From: Acidulodesulfobacterium_A sp049965795
GTDB lineage: Bacteria; SZUA-79; Acidulodesulfobacterales; Acidulodesulfobacteraceae
Direction: 5' to 3'
NCBI GenBank assembly: GCA_049965795.1
Contig: JBMFVW010000001.1
Location: forward strand, 1-64,000
Length of the DNA: 64,000 bases
The stretch's first letter is position 1, and each line of letters begins with the position of its first letter. The translations under genes were made by a program, and so were the position numbers. This document shows positions 26,307-35,664 of the stretch, one piece after another. Under the pieces are notes generated by a model that did no database searches, was not told the DNA's origin, and saw nothing but the letters and a program-made list of their open reading frames with translations.

Positions 26307-27347
26307 ATGGATTTAAAAACCGATAATTCGGCGATAGCCGACGAATCAAAATATAAATACAAAAGAATATTAACCGGAGACAGACCTACCGGACCGCTTC
26401 ATCTTGGGCATTATGCAGGTTCTTTAAAAAACAGGATAAGGCTTCAGGATAAATACGAAACTTTTATTTTAATTGCGGACGTTCAGGCGCTGACGACTAA
26501 TTTCGAACATCCAGAAAAACTTAAAGAGAATATCTTCCTTGTCGCTTTAGATTATCTTTCGGCGGGAATAGACCCGAAAATAGCAACTATAGCGATACAG
26601 TCCATGATACCGGAAATTTCGGAACTGACTACTTTTTTTTCCATGCTTGTTTCGGTAAACCCGTTAAGACATAATCCTACTATTAAAACAGAAGCTAAAG
26701 AAAGGGGCTATAAAGAATTAACATACGGATTTCTCGGCTATCCGGTAAGCCAGACCGCAGATATTGCAGTTTTTAAAGCAGACTTGGTGCCGGTGGGCAT
26801 AGATCAGCTCCCCCATATCGAAATAGCAAGAAAAATAGTAAGAAAATTTAATGAATTATATTCCGGCAAACTTATAGAACCTTTCGCACTTATCGGCGAA
26901 TCTCCGAAACTCGTCGGACTCGACGGAAATTTAAAAATGAGCAAATCATACGGAAACGCCGTAAATCTTTCTGACGATTTAGATACCGTAAAAAATAAAA
27001 TTAAATCGGCTCTGACCGACAAAAACAGAATTCACCCTACGGACAAAGGAAATCCCGATATATGCACTATATACTCTTACCATAAGGCTTTTTCAGACAG
27101 CGATTTAATTAAAGAAACCGAATATAGCTGTAAAAACGGAAAAATAGGCTGCGTAAAATGCAAGGAAAATCTGTTCGGGGTTATTAAATCTTTATTAGAA
27201 CCTATGAATGAGCGGAGAAACCATTATCTAAAAAACAAAGACGAAGTGTGGGATATATTGTTTGAAGGAACTAAAAAATCTCGAATAATCGCTTACGAAA
27301 CGATAAAAGAGGTAAAAAATTCAATGGAAATATTGTATAATAAATAG
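26307..27347 (+). CDS. trpS: Tryptophanyl-tRNA synthetase
   Basis: A class I synthetase of 346 residues that charges tRNA-Trp. The HIGH-equivalent is GPLHLGHYAGSL near residue 30, and the KMSKS loop reads LKMSKSYGNAV near residue 213. A CXXC pair (GCVKCKENLFG) lies near the C-terminus. The N-terminus has about 20 extra polar residues before ILTGDRPTG. A GGAG ribosome site precedes the ATG (GCGACGGAGCTAAATT). It is followed at 42 bp by the DsrE-family gene. Confidence 0.96.
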   Translation: MDLKTDNSAIADESKYKYKRILTGDRPTGPLHLGHYAGSLKNRIRLQDKYETFILIADVQALTTNFEHPEKLKENIFLVALDYLSAGIDPKIATIAIQSMIPEISELTTFFSMLVSVNPLRHNPTIKTEAKERGYKELTYGFLGYPVSQTADIAVFKADLVPVGIDQLPHIEIARKIVRKFNELYSGKLIEPFALIGESPKLVGLDGNLKMSKSYGNAVNLSDDLDTVKNKIKSALTDKNRIHPTDKGNPDICTIYSYHKAFSDSDLIKETEYSCKNGKIGCVKCKENLFGVIKSLLEPMNERRNHYLKNKDEVWDILFEGTKKSRIIAYETIKEVKNSMEILYNK

Positions 27348-27389
27348 ATATTCTGCAAAAAATTTTAAAAACCGGAGGTAATAAATATT

Positions 27390-27767
27390 ATGGCAAACAA
27401 ACTTTTTATTATGCTTCAAAACACTTCACCTTCAAATCCTCATGCTCTCGGAGCGCCTTTTTTCCAAGCGGCGGCGGCGGCGGTAATGGATTACGAAGTA
27501 GAAATGGTGCTCACGGCGGATGCCGGTCTTTTAATGAAAAAAGGGGTTGCGGAGAATCTCAGGGCGAAAGAAGGCAGTCCTAAATCGATATACGATTTTA
27601 TTAAAGATGCCTATAATGCGGGGGTCGTTTTTAAAGTCTGCACTCCGGCATTGGAATTAAACGACTTCACCAAAGAAGATTTAATAGAAGAATGCAGCGG
27701 CGTAGTAGGCGGAGCATACGTAGTCCAAATGGTTATGGACGACAACGTTAAAACGCTGTCGTACTAA
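27390..27767 (+). CDS. DsrE/DsrF-like family protein
   Basis: A 125-residue soluble protein with the DsrE fold pattern: an initial strand LFIMLQNTSPSNPHALGAPFFQAAAAAV, then YEVEMVLTADAGLLMKKGVA and a single Cys in VFKVCTPALELND. Members of the family carry persulfide sulfur or act in sulfur relay. The single cysteine sits where the DsrE/TusD active cysteine occurs. It has a good GGAGG site (AACCGGAGGTAATAAAT) and lies 42 bp after trpS. It is convergent with trxB. It is not part of a dsrEFH cluster here, so the substrate is unknown. Confidence 0.8.
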   Translation: MANKLFIMLQNTSPSNPHALGAPFFQAAAAAVMDYEVEMVLTADAGLLMKKGVAENLRAKEGSPKSIYDFIKDAYNAGVVFKVCTPALELNDFTKEDLIEECSGVVGGAYVVQMVMDDNVKTLSY

Positions 27768-27780
27768 TACCGACTATTCA

Positions 27781-28695
27781 TTAACAGACGTCGCAGATAA
27801 ATTCTTCCGCCGCGGTTGCCGCGAGTGCGCCTTCGCCTACCGCGGTAGCAACCTGAAGCAGCTTCTTGGAATGGGCGTCTCCGGCGCAAAATACTCCGGG
27901 CATTGAAGTCATAAGCGTGTATGGATCGGTTTTTATAAAACCGTATTCGTCTTTTTCGATATTTTTAAGGAAAGATGTTTGAGGATTGATACCTATAAAA
28001 ATAAAAACCCCCTTAACCGGAATCGTTTTTCTTTCTTTGGTTTTAACGTTTTCGACGGTTATAGATTCAACGGTTTTATCTCCGTTAATAGAAACTGGGA
28101 TATGCTCTAATTGCATAATTACGTTCTTTGCATTATGAAGCCTTTCCTGGATTATTTTTTCAGCCCTGAATTCTTTTCTTCTATGGATTAAAGTTACCGA
28201 TTTGACAATCTTCGTCAAATAGTTAGCTTCTTTTAAGGCGGCATCGCCTCCGCCGACGACGGCTATATCCTGGTCTTTAAAAAAAGGGCCGTCGCAGGTA
28301 GCGCAGTATGATACGCCTCTTCCCGTAAACTCTCTTTCTCCGGGTATATTAAGTCTTTTTGGCGATGCTCCTACCGTTATTATAACCGTTTTAGCCTGAT
28401 AATTTTCGTTAACGCCCCTTAAGGTTTTATATTCACCGTCATCGGTTATGTCTTTTATTTCGTCGTATATTATTTGCAATCCTAAACCTTTGGCATGTTC
28501 TTCAAATTTCTGCATTAACTCTACGCCTGAAAGAGACGGAAATCCTGGATAATTTTCTATATTGTCGGTAAGAGCTATCTGTCCGCCTACGGCCATTTTT
28601 TCTATCAAAACAATGTTAAGGCGCGCTCTTAAGGCATATATTGCGGCCGAAAGCCCTGCCGGACCGCCGCCGATTATAACTACATCGTAAATCAT
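27781..28695 (-). CDS. trxB: Thioredoxin reductase
   Basis: A flavin disulfide reductase of 304 residues. It has an N-terminal FAD motif GGGPAGLSAAIYALRA, the redox pair CATC (SYCATCDGPFF), an NAD(P)H motif VVGGGDAALKEA and a C-terminal FAD segment PGVFCAGDAHSK. It reduces thioredoxin or a related partner. The second dinucleotide loop HRRKEFRAEK is rich in basic residues, consistent with NADPH use. A strong GGAGG site precedes the start. It is divergent from the amino acid permease. Confidence 0.95.
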   Translation of the reverse strand: MIYDVVIIGGGPAGLSAAIYALRARLNIVLIEKMAVGGQIALTDNIENYPGFPSLSGVELMQKFEEHAKGLGLQIIYDEIKDITDDGEYKTLRGVNENYQAKTVIITVGASPKRLNIPGEREFTGRGVSYCATCDGPFFKDQDIAVVGGGDAALKEANYLTKIVKSVTLIHRRKEFRAEKIIQERLHNAKNVIMQLEHIPVSINGDKTVESITVENVKTKERKTIPVKGVFIFIGINPQTSFLKNIEKDEYGFIKTDPYTLMTSMPGVFCAGDAHSKKLLQVATAVGEGALAATAAEEFICDVC

Positions 28696-28880
28696 CAGAA
28701 AACCTCCTTGTATTCTTGTATTATAATTATAAATAATTATTTAAAAATATTAACGTTTCATTATAATTTAGACATTCTATCGGCATTTTTGAAAATATTT
28801 TTTTATTGTTGTTTTATTAAAAAATGATTAATATAATACATTAAATCATATTGTATTTTTTAAATCAAATAACAAAAACG

Positions 28881-30452
28881 ATGAAAAAAACATTAAATCT
28901 GCTTCAGCTAACTTTCGCTTCGACGAGCGCCATCATAGGTTCAGGATGGCTTTTAGGCATATACGTCAGCGCAAAAGACGCCGGTCCGGCGTCTATATTT
29001 TCATGGTTTATCAGCGGATTTGCCATAATGCTTATAGCTCTTGTTTACAGCGAACTCGGAGCTATGATTCCTTCCGCGGGCAGTCTTGCAAGATATCCCA
29101 AATATACGCACGGTGCATTTCTCGGATTTATAACTAGCTGGATACTCATTATAGCAGGTGCGGCAGTCAGCACCATAGAAACCGAAGCCACTGTCCAATA
29201 TCTTAACCGGTATATTCCGGGTCTGTTTGCAAATAATTCTCCTACACACTTAGGAATACTCTTTTCCTTTTTTATTCTTTTAATTTTCTTTATATTAAAT
29301 TTTTTCGGAGCGAAAATTTTTGCAAAAACCAATACTTTCCTGACTTACTTTAAAATTTTTATCGTCGCAGCCGCTTCTATTGCGCTCATATATGCTTCCG
29401 TTAAAAACGGCAATATAAAAAATATTTACACATACGATTTAACGCCTTACGGATATGACGGTATTATGAAAAGCATATCTCTTGGAGGGGTAATATTTTC
29501 ATATCTAGGTTTCAGGCAGGCTATAGACCTTTCCGGCGAAGCCAAAAATCCTGGCAGAGACGTTCCGACGGCTACAATTCTATCAGTTATAATAGGCATT
29601 ATAATTTATACTCTGCTTTCATTCAGTTTTATTGCCGCCGTTCCCGCCGTAAAAAATAATAATTGGGGCATGCTTAATCTTTCTTCGCCTTTCGTAAATT
29701 TATTAAATATATACGGACTTCCGGCATTTGCCGTTATGGTAATGATAGGCGCAGTTATATCCCCTTTTGCAACAGGATTGGTGTATATGGGGACGACTTC
29801 CAGAATTACTTTTGCTATGTCGAAAATGAAGTTTTTGCCTGAAAGTTTTCATAAAAATTTTAACAGATACGGCACCGCCTATATCTCTTTAACTGTAACT
29901 TTTATCCTGTCGGCGTTATATCTCCTTCCGTTTCCGAGCTGGCAGTCTTTGGTAGGAGTAATTACCTCCGGAATGGTTTTTACTTACGTTTTAGGACCCA
30001 TAGGGCTTATGGCGTTCAGAAAATTAGACGCCGAAAGAAAACGCCCTTTTTATCTGCCTTTCGCAAACATTATTTCTTTATCGGCATTTATAGTGGGAAC
30101 CCTCATAATTTACTGGTCGACGTTTAACACTCTTTGGAAACTTGGAATAGGTATAGCGGCAGGAATTATACTGTTTATTTTTACTAATTTTAACGGCATC
30201 AAAACAAAATTTAAACAGACCGTAATGCCGGGCTTATGGTTTCTTTTTTATATTGCAGCGCTGATAACTATATCTTTTTTCGGCAGTAAAAATTTCGGCG
30301 GAGATAATGCCGTTAAATCCCCTTACGACTTAATAATCGTAATATTAGCCGCAGTTTTATTTTATTTCGTCGCAATCAACACCTCGATAAAAAAAGAAGA
30401 AATGGAAATGATAATAGAAGAAGAGTTCATAGGCGAAGAGTTTGAAATATAA
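28881..30452 (+). CDS. APC-superfamily amino acid permease
   Basis: A 12-helix transporter of about 523 residues. The N-terminus LQLTFASTSAIIGSGWLLG is the amino acid/polyamine/organocation helix-1 signature with the unwound substrate loop. The later segment RQAIDLSGEAKNPGRDVPTA is the conserved loop of the family. An acidic tail (EEEMEMIIEEEFIGEEF-like) ends the protein. The frame extends upstream to TTG 28851, but I prefer ATG 28881 because the family motif begins right after it; neither has a clear ribosome site. The substrate cannot be predicted. Confidence 0.88.
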   Translation: MKKTLNLLQLTFASTSAIIGSGWLLGIYVSAKDAGPASIFSWFISGFAIMLIALVYSELGAMIPSAGSLARYPKYTHGAFLGFITSWILIIAGAAVSTIETEATVQYLNRYIPGLFANNSPTHLGILFSFFILLIFFILNFFGAKIFAKTNTFLTYFKIFIVAAASIALIYASVKNGNIKNIYTYDLTPYGYDGIMKSISLGGVIFSYLGFRQAIDLSGEAKNPGRDVPTATILSVIIGIIIYTLLSFSFIAAVPAVKNNNWGMLNLSSPFVNLLNIYGLPAFAVMVMIGAVISPFATGLVYMGTTSRITFAMSKMKFLPESFHKNFNRYGTAYISLTVTFILSALYLLPFPSWQSLVGVITSGMVFTYVLGPIGLMAFRKLDAERKRPFYLPFANIISLSAFIVGTLIIYWSTFNTLWKLGIGIAAGIILFIFTNFNGIKTKFKQTVMPGLWFLFYIAALITISFFGSKNFGGDNAVKSPYDLIIVILAAVLFYFVAINTSIKKEEMEMIIEEEFIGEEFEI

Positions 30453-30453
30453 T

Positions 30454-30639
30454 TTATTTATCGCCGGAACCTTTTTCGTTCGGTTTATCGTTTTTGTTTT
30501 CTTTGACCGGTTTATCGCAACCGTGTTTCCAATCGCAGTAAGGCAGCCTGCTAGACAAACCGCATTTGCAGTAATACACTGGTCTTTCTTTTACTTTAGA
30601 TTTTAATTTTGTTAAATCGACTTTATCTATTTTTTTCAT
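30454..30639 (-). CDS. Small CDGSH-type iron-sulfur protein
   Basis: A 61-residue protein with the CDGSH signature in the form YYCKCGLSSRLPYCDWKHG: ligands Cys-X-Cys, then Cys and His in CDWKH. These three-Cys, one-His [2Fe-2S] proteins act in iron or redox handling. The C-terminal third is a polar Lys/Asn/Glu-rich tail. Its ATG overlaps the stop of the upstream MFS gene (ATGA), so the two are translationally coupled. Confidence 0.85.
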   Translation of the reverse strand: MKKIDKVDLTKLKSKVKERPVYYCKCGLSSRLPYCDWKHGCDKPVKENKNDKPNEKGSGDK

Positions 30640-31793
30640 TTTTTAATCCTTATAATTAAAAGATAGCAAATTAAAGAAGAGGCAATTAGTATAGCCGGTA
30701 TATAACTGCGATAACTTTCATACAATAATCCTGCTATGCTTCCGCCTACGAAACTTCCGAAAAATTGCAAAGTATTGTAAACCCCCATAGAAGTACCAAC
30801 GAAAGACTTGTCCGACGAAGACGACACTAAAGAGGGCATTATAGGTTCCGTAATAGAAAAACCGGTAAAAAACAAAATTCCGCCGATTATAATTACCGGC
30901 AGGGCATAACCTTTAGGATCTGAAAACATAAAAATGCTTGAAACAGCCATTAATAAAAAACTTAACTTCAAAAGATGTGCTTCATAACCCATATCGGCTT
31001 TTTTTGAGGCTTTCATCATGGCAAAAAGAGAAAATACGACCATAGGAATTAAAACCTTATAGTAATATCCGGTTCCCAATTCATGCTTGACTATTAAAGG
31101 CAGACCGAAAAAGAAAACCGTCATAAAGAAAGACAGCAGAAAACCTTGAATGGAAAGATTTGCAAGGGTCTTGTTTTTTAAAACTGCGACGGCGTCCTTG
31201 AGCGAAATTTCTATTTCTTTCAGCATTTCTTTGCTTTTCGGCTCTTCTACCAAGACAAGGATTAAAACGGCAGAAATTATACCAAGAATGCCAGAAACGT
31301 AAAATAAAAAAGGATAACCGAAATAGTAAGAAAGCAGAGGACCCATTACGATACCTACTACAAAACTTAGTCCGATAGGAATACCGAGAAATGCCATAGC
31401 TTTTGTCCTGTCGCTCTCGGAAACGGTATCGGAAACCAATGCGAACGCTACGGAACTTTCGGCGGCTACACCTTGAAGAAACCTGAGTAGTATAAGTTCG
31501 TAAATATTGTCTGAAAAACCTATTATAAAAGTAAATATGCCGAAAAACAGCATGCCGAAAAACAGCACGTTTTTTCTTCCTATTTTATCGGAAATATAAC
31601 CGAACGGAATCTGAAAAATAGCCCTTGATAAGCCGTAAATACCGAATGCTATACCTATTAATATGAAACTTGACGTAAATTTTTTTGCGAACAGTACAAA
31701 AATCGGCAATACAAGAAATACCGCAAGCATCCTCAGCCCTACTACGGAACTCATCGCCGTTATCGTTTTCTTCTGAACCCTGTCAAAAGCCAA
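30636..31793 (-). CDS. MFS transporter (DHA1-like, 12 TM)
   Basis: A 385-residue major facilitator with 12 hydrophobic helices. The loop 2-3 motif A appears as GYISDKIGRKNVLFFG, and SLVSSSSDKSFVGTSMG sits in the second half. It begins MAFDRVQKKTITAMSSVVGLRML, similar to YajR-type drug exporters but without a visible C-terminal extra domain. The end overlaps the CDGSH gene by four bases. Two REP-like palindromes lie directly upstream, between it and uppS. The substrate is unknown. Confidence 0.85.
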   Translation of the reverse strand: MAFDRVQKKTITAMSSVVGLRMLAVFLVLPIFVLFAKKFTSSFILIGIAFGIYGLSRAIFQIPFGYISDKIGRKNVLFFGMLFFGIFTFIIGFSDNIYELILLRFLQGVAAESSVAFALVSDTVSESDRTKAMAFLGIPIGLSFVVGIVMGPLLSYYFGYPFLFYVSGILGIISAVLILVLVEEPKSKEMLKEIEISLKDAVAVLKNKTLANLSIQGFLLSFFMTVFFFGLPLIVKHELGTGYYYKVLIPMVVFSLFAMMKASKKADMGYEAHLLKLSFLLMAVSSIFMFSDPKGYALPVIIIGGILFFTGFSITEPIMPSLVSSSSDKSFVGTSMGVYNTLQFFGSFVGGSIAGLLYESYRSYIPAILIASSLICYLLIIRIKK

Positions 31794-31811
31794 ACCGTTT
31801 TTCCTCCTCTT

Positions 31812-31854
31812 ATTGCCTAAATACGGTGACAGAATTGAATTCTGCCCCCGTCAC
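31812..31854 (-). repeat. REP-like palindrome copy 2 with side tail
   Basis: The palindrome core is at 31823-31851 (ACGGTGACAGAATTG and its mirror), GACAG subtype with a few mismatches. The tail ATTGCCTAAAT is on the left. It forms a head-to-head doublet with copy 3, 60 bp away, in the MFS-uppS spacer. Confidence 0.85.
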
Positions 31855-31911
31855 ACTGCTTTTTGTTAAAAGCCGTTAAATGTTAAATGTTCTCCTTTTC
31901 CTCAAATTGCG

Positions 31912-31944
31912 ACGGTGCCGGAATTGAATTCCTGCACCGTATTA
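31912..31944 (+). repeat. REP-like palindrome copy 3 (GCCGG subtype)
   Basis: The core is at 31912-31940 (ACGGTGCCGGAATTG, mirrored as CAATTCCTGCACCGT with one gap-like mismatch). It touches the uppS stop codon (TAA at 31944-31942), so it may serve as the uppS transcript 3' hairpin. Confidence 0.85.
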
Positions 31945-32832
31945 TTTCCCTGCTCTAATCTGACGCGACTGATAGCTTCTTATAGCCCTCAAAAAATCTA
32001 TTTCCCTGAACTCGGGCCAGTATGCATCGCAGAAATAGAACTCCGAATATGCGCTCTGCCACAGCAGAAAGCCGGATAGTCTAATTTCTCCGCTAGTCCT
32101 GATAATTAAATCCGGGTCGGGGGAACCTTTTGCATAAAGATATTTGGAAATATTTTCAACGGTAATAATATTAGACAGATAATCGTAATCGTCTGCAAAA
32201 CGGGAAGAAGATTGCCGGCTATTAGTTTCCGTAAGCAACGAACTTTCTTGCAAAACTTCTTTTTTATTTTTGTCCGAGCCTTCGCATACATGGCTTGCTT
32301 TATTTATATAATAAATATTATCAGAAATAAAATTTATTATTGCATCACATATCTCCTGTCTTCCTCCGTATCCCACTGCTATATAAAGCGTCAAATTTGA
32401 ATAGTCTTTAGTTTTATTTTCAAGTCTATCGATAACATCAATTAAATCTTCGGACAAAAGCTCTTTTTTTCCTATAACCGAAACTCTTATTTTATTGTCG
32501 TTGATAAATTTTGAATTTATATAAGATTCAAGCTGATTTTTAATTATACGCATTAAACTGTCTATTTCGGAGCGGCTTCTTTTAAAATTGTCCGTAGAAA
32601 AAGCCCATACGGTAACGACTTTGATTTTTAGGTCTAAACACCAGGAAAGAACTTCGTAAAGTTTATCGGCGCCTTTTCTATGCCCCCTGCTTGCATCATC
32701 GAAACCGCATTTCTTAGCATATCTCCGGTTGCCGTCCAATATTATTCCTATGTGCTGAGGGATTTTATTCTTTAATATCTCCCTTTCTAACTTTTTTTTA
32801 TAGTAAAAATACGCTAATTTTTTTACGAACAT
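31942..32832 (-). CDS. uppS: cis-prenyl diphosphate synthase (undecaprenyl diphosphate synthase family)
   Basis: UppS elongates isoprenoid diphosphates to the C55 carrier for peptidoglycan and LPS. Motifs: catalytic HIGIILDGNRRYAKKCG (Asp33), VVTVWAFSTDNFKRS, IAVGYGGRQEI, RTSGEIRLSGFLLWQ and YWPEFREIDFL. The first motif is DGNRRYA rather than the usual bacterial DGNGRWA; the NRRYA form is typical of archaeal and eukaryotic long-chain enzymes. The protein is 296 residues against about 250. The excess is mostly a polar insertion at about 171-220, between the GYGGR helix and the VENISKYL helix. A single gene, divergent from the hydrolase. Confidence 0.93.
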   Translation of the reverse strand: MFVKKLAYFYYKKKLEREILKNKIPQHIGIILDGNRRYAKKCGFDDASRGHRKGADKLYEVLSWCLDLKIKVVTVWAFSTDNFKRSRSEIDSLMRIIKNQLESYINSKFINDNKIRVSVIGKKELLSEDLIDVIDRLENKTKDYSNLTLYIAVGYGGRQEICDAIINFISDNIYYINKASHVCEGSDKNKKEVLQESSLLTETNSRQSSSRFADDYDYLSNIITVENISKYLYAKGSPDPDLIIRTSGEIRLSGFLLWQSAYSEFYFCDAYWPEFREIDFLRAIRSYQSRQIRAGK

Positions 32833-32912
32833 TTTTATTTATATGTTATAATCTTTTTAATTAATTTTAATTTTTAATATAACATATTTTGACTATTTTT
32901 TAAAATTTAAGC

Positions 32913-33776
32913 GTGCCTTATAAAGAAGTAGCAGACATAGGTATTTTTTATATTTTTCATGAAACATCGATCGCTAAAGATAAAAACGGCGAAAACGGAT
33001 GCATAGTTCTGATTCACGGCGCCGGAGGAAATCATCTTTCGATGCTGTCTATTTTTAACTATATAAAAAAACGCTTCGGCAAGACTTTTAATATTTTAGT
33101 TCCCGATTTGCCTTTTCATTTCAGGTCTTTTTCGGCTGCCGCCGATTCTAACGGTAATAAGCTTAATTTTATAATGCCTGAAAACGACGGCGTATCTTTT
33201 TACGCAAAATCTATAAATTCGATAATCGAAGAAGTTGTGGAAAAGGGCGCTAAAATAACCTTAATAGGCCATTCCATGGGGGCGCAGATATGCTTAAAAT
33301 ATGCGGCTTTATTTCCTGAAAATATCGAAAAAATTATGCTTATAGCGGGATGCCACGATACCGGCATCAGCGACAGTTTCGTGAGAAGCTTAGAAAATTC
33401 TTTTGATAGAACTATTACGCTTTTCTTAAAAGATGCTCTCGGCTCAAGAGATAAAAATATTTTAAAAAAAGCTTTAGCCGATATAAAAAGAACTCCGGAG
33501 GCAGCGGTAGTTAACGACTTTAAATATTCTAAAGATTACGGTAAAAGCCGAAACTACGAAAAAGACGTAAAATTTATTAACGAGAATTTTAAAAAAATAC
33601 TTTTTTATTTTGTTTACTCGGAAAAAGACTTAATAATAAAACAAAAATGCGTTCAAGATTTATCTAAAAAAATCATAAACTCCGTTATCAATAACATTTC
33701 TGCCAAAAATCATATGGATTTTTTATACGGAAATTATAGCATGGAAGAAGAAATCGATAAATTTTTATTGACATGA
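32913..33776 (+). CDS. Alpha/beta hydrolase
   Basis: A 287-residue hydrolase beginning at GTG. The oxyanion segment CIVLIHGAGGNHLSM and the nucleophile elbow LIGHSMGAQICLKYA are clear. The other triad members are probably Asp in YSEKDLIIKQ and His in NHMDFLYG. No signal peptide is seen. The substrate cannot be predicted. No good ribosome site precedes the GTG. It lies 95 bp before aspS and is divergent from uppS. Confidence 0.85.
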   Translation: MPYKEVADIGIFYIFHETSIAKDKNGENGCIVLIHGAGGNHLSMLSIFNYIKKRFGKTFNILVPDLPFHFRSFSAAADSNGNKLNFIMPENDGVSFYAKSINSIIEEVVEKGAKITLIGHSMGAQICLKYAALFPENIEKIMLIAGCHDTGISDSFVRSLENSFDRTITLFLKDALGSRDKNILKKALADIKRTPEAAVVNDFKYSKDYGKSRNYEKDVKFINENFKKILFYFVYSEKDLIIKQKCVQDLSKKIINSVINNISAKNHMDFLYGNYSMEEEIDKFLLT

Positions 33777-33871
33777 ACGGTACTAAAATTATAAACTTAA
33801 AAATTGAACAAAAAAAATCCTGCCGTTTTAAACATTTTAATTTTTAATAATTTGGAGAGACAAGGTTAATA

Positions 33872-35638
33872 ATGCGGACATTATGCGAAGATATTAAAGA
33901 ATCGGATATCGGCAAAGAGTTTACGTTTAAAGGATGGGTGATGCACTACCGCGACCACGGCGGTTTGATTTTTATCGATTTAAGGGATTATTCGGGAATA
34001 CTGCAGATAGTTTTTGACGAAAACATCGAAGGCGAGTCTTTTAAGACCGCAAAAAAGCTCAGGAACGAATATGTAATTGCAGTAAGCGGAACGGTAAGAA
34101 AAAGACCGGAAGGAACGGAAAACGATTCTTTAAAAACAGGTAGATTGGAACTTGTAGCAAAATCGGCAGAAATTCTTAACACCTGCGAAGTTTTGCCTTT
34201 TCAAATAGACGAAGAATCCGAGGTTAACGAATTTACAAGGCTTAAATACAGATATCTAGATTTAAGAAGCAAAAGATTAAAAGATAATTTGATTTTTAGG
34301 TCTAAATTTACCCATCTCGTAAGAGAATTTCTTAACGGAAAAGGCTTTTTCGATATAGAAACGCCTTTTTTAACGAAAAGCACGCCTGAAGGCTCAAGGG
34401 ATTTCTTAGTTCCTTCCAGATTAAACAACGGCAGGTTTTTTGCTCTTCCCCAGTCGCCTCAATTATTCAAACAGATTTTAATGGTAGGCGGTTTTGAACG
34501 GTATTACCAAATAGTCAGATGTTTCAGGGATGAAGATTTAAGGGCGGACAGACAGCCTGAATTCACTCAGCTGGATATGGAAATGTCTTTCGTAGAAAAC
34601 AATGACGTTATTTCAATCGCCGAAGAACTGTTCGCTATGCTCTTCGAAAAACTTTTAAACGTTAAAATAGAACGTCCGTTTAAAGTTCTTGATTACGACG
34701 AAGCGATGGACAAGTACGGCAGCGACAAACCGGATACTAGATTTGAACTGATTATCCGCAACTTAACCGACCTTTTTGAAAACTCCGCCTTAAACGTTTT
34801 TAAAGAAAATATCAAAAACGGCGGCGTTATTAAAGCCGTTTGTCTGCCTGACGGAGCAAATCTTCTTTCCAGAAAAGATATTGACGAACTTTTAAACACC
34901 GCAAAAGAGTTCGGAGCAAAAGGTCTTGCATGGACTAAAGTTTCGGAAAATAACGCTTTGGAAGGAGGAATTTCAAAATTTATATCCGACGGAGAGAGAA
35001 ATAATCTCATTGCGGCAACCGGAGCTAAAAACGGCGATATAATATTTTATCAGTCCGATTCAAAAAAAACTGCTGAAAACGTGTTAGGAAGATTAAGACT
35101 GCATCTTGCCAAAAAATATAATCTTATAAATAAAGAAAGACTGAATCTTTTATGGGTCGTCAACTTTCCTTTATTCGAATATTCCGAAGAGGAAAAAAAG
35201 ATAGTCGCAGTTCATCATCCTTTCACTTCTCCTGCAGCCGAAGATATCGAAAAACTTGAAACCGACCCTTTATCCGTTAAATCGGACAGTTACGATCTCG
35301 TGCTTAACGGAGAAGAAATAGGCGGCGGAAGTATCAGGATACATAATTCTAAATTACAGGAAACTATTTTTAAAATTCTTTCTATATCGCCGGAAGACGC
35401 TAAAATAAAATTCGGATTTCTTTTGGATGCTCTGCGTTTCGGCGCTCCGCCTCACGGAGGCATTGCTTTTGGATTGGACAGAATATTAATGATACTGAGA
35501 AATGAAGAATCTATAAGAGACGTCATAGCTTTCCCGAAAACGCAGAAAGCATACTGTCCTCTTACTGATGCTCCTTCAGGCGTTAATATGATTCAGTTAA
35601 GAGAATTAGGAATAAAATTAAATGAAAATATAAAATAG
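33872..35638 (+). CDS. aspS: Aspartyl-tRNA synthetase (bacterial type)
   Basis: A class IIb synthetase of 588 residues. It has an N-terminal OB-fold anticodon domain (FKGWVMHYRDHGGLIFIDLRD), motif 2 YQIVRCFRDEDLRADRQPEF with the flipping-loop QSPQLFKQ before it, the bacterial GAD insertion at about 280-420, and motif 3 GGIAFGLDRILMIL. A GGAGAG site lies 17 bases before the ATG. Whether it also charges tRNA-Asn cannot be settled by eye, and gatCAB is not in the window. Confidence 0.97.
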   Translation: MRTLCEDIKESDIGKEFTFKGWVMHYRDHGGLIFIDLRDYSGILQIVFDENIEGESFKTAKKLRNEYVIAVSGTVRKRPEGTENDSLKTGRLELVAKSAEILNTCEVLPFQIDEESEVNEFTRLKYRYLDLRSKRLKDNLIFRSKFTHLVREFLNGKGFFDIETPFLTKSTPEGSRDFLVPSRLNNGRFFALPQSPQLFKQILMVGGFERYYQIVRCFRDEDLRADRQPEFTQLDMEMSFVENNDVISIAEELFAMLFEKLLNVKIERPFKVLDYDEAMDKYGSDKPDTRFELIIRNLTDLFENSALNVFKENIKNGGVIKAVCLPDGANLLSRKDIDELLNTAKEFGAKGLAWTKVSENNALEGGISKFISDGERNNLIAATGAKNGDIIFYQSDSKKTAENVLGRLRLHLAKKYNLINKERLNLLWVVNFPLFEYSEEEKKIVAVHHPFTSPAAEDIEKLETDPLSVKSDSYDLVLNGEEIGGGSIRIHNSKLQETIFKILSISPEDAKIKFGFLLDALRFGAPPHGGIAFGLDRILMILRNEESIRDVIAFPKTQKAYCPLTDAPSGVNMIQLRELGIKLNENIK

Positions 35639-35664
35639 AAAAAACAGGGGGGCATTAAATTAAA

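Noticed and set aside
28851..28880. TTG start of the APC permease
   Set aside because: No ribosome site and no family similarity in the extra ten residues; ATG 28881 fits better.
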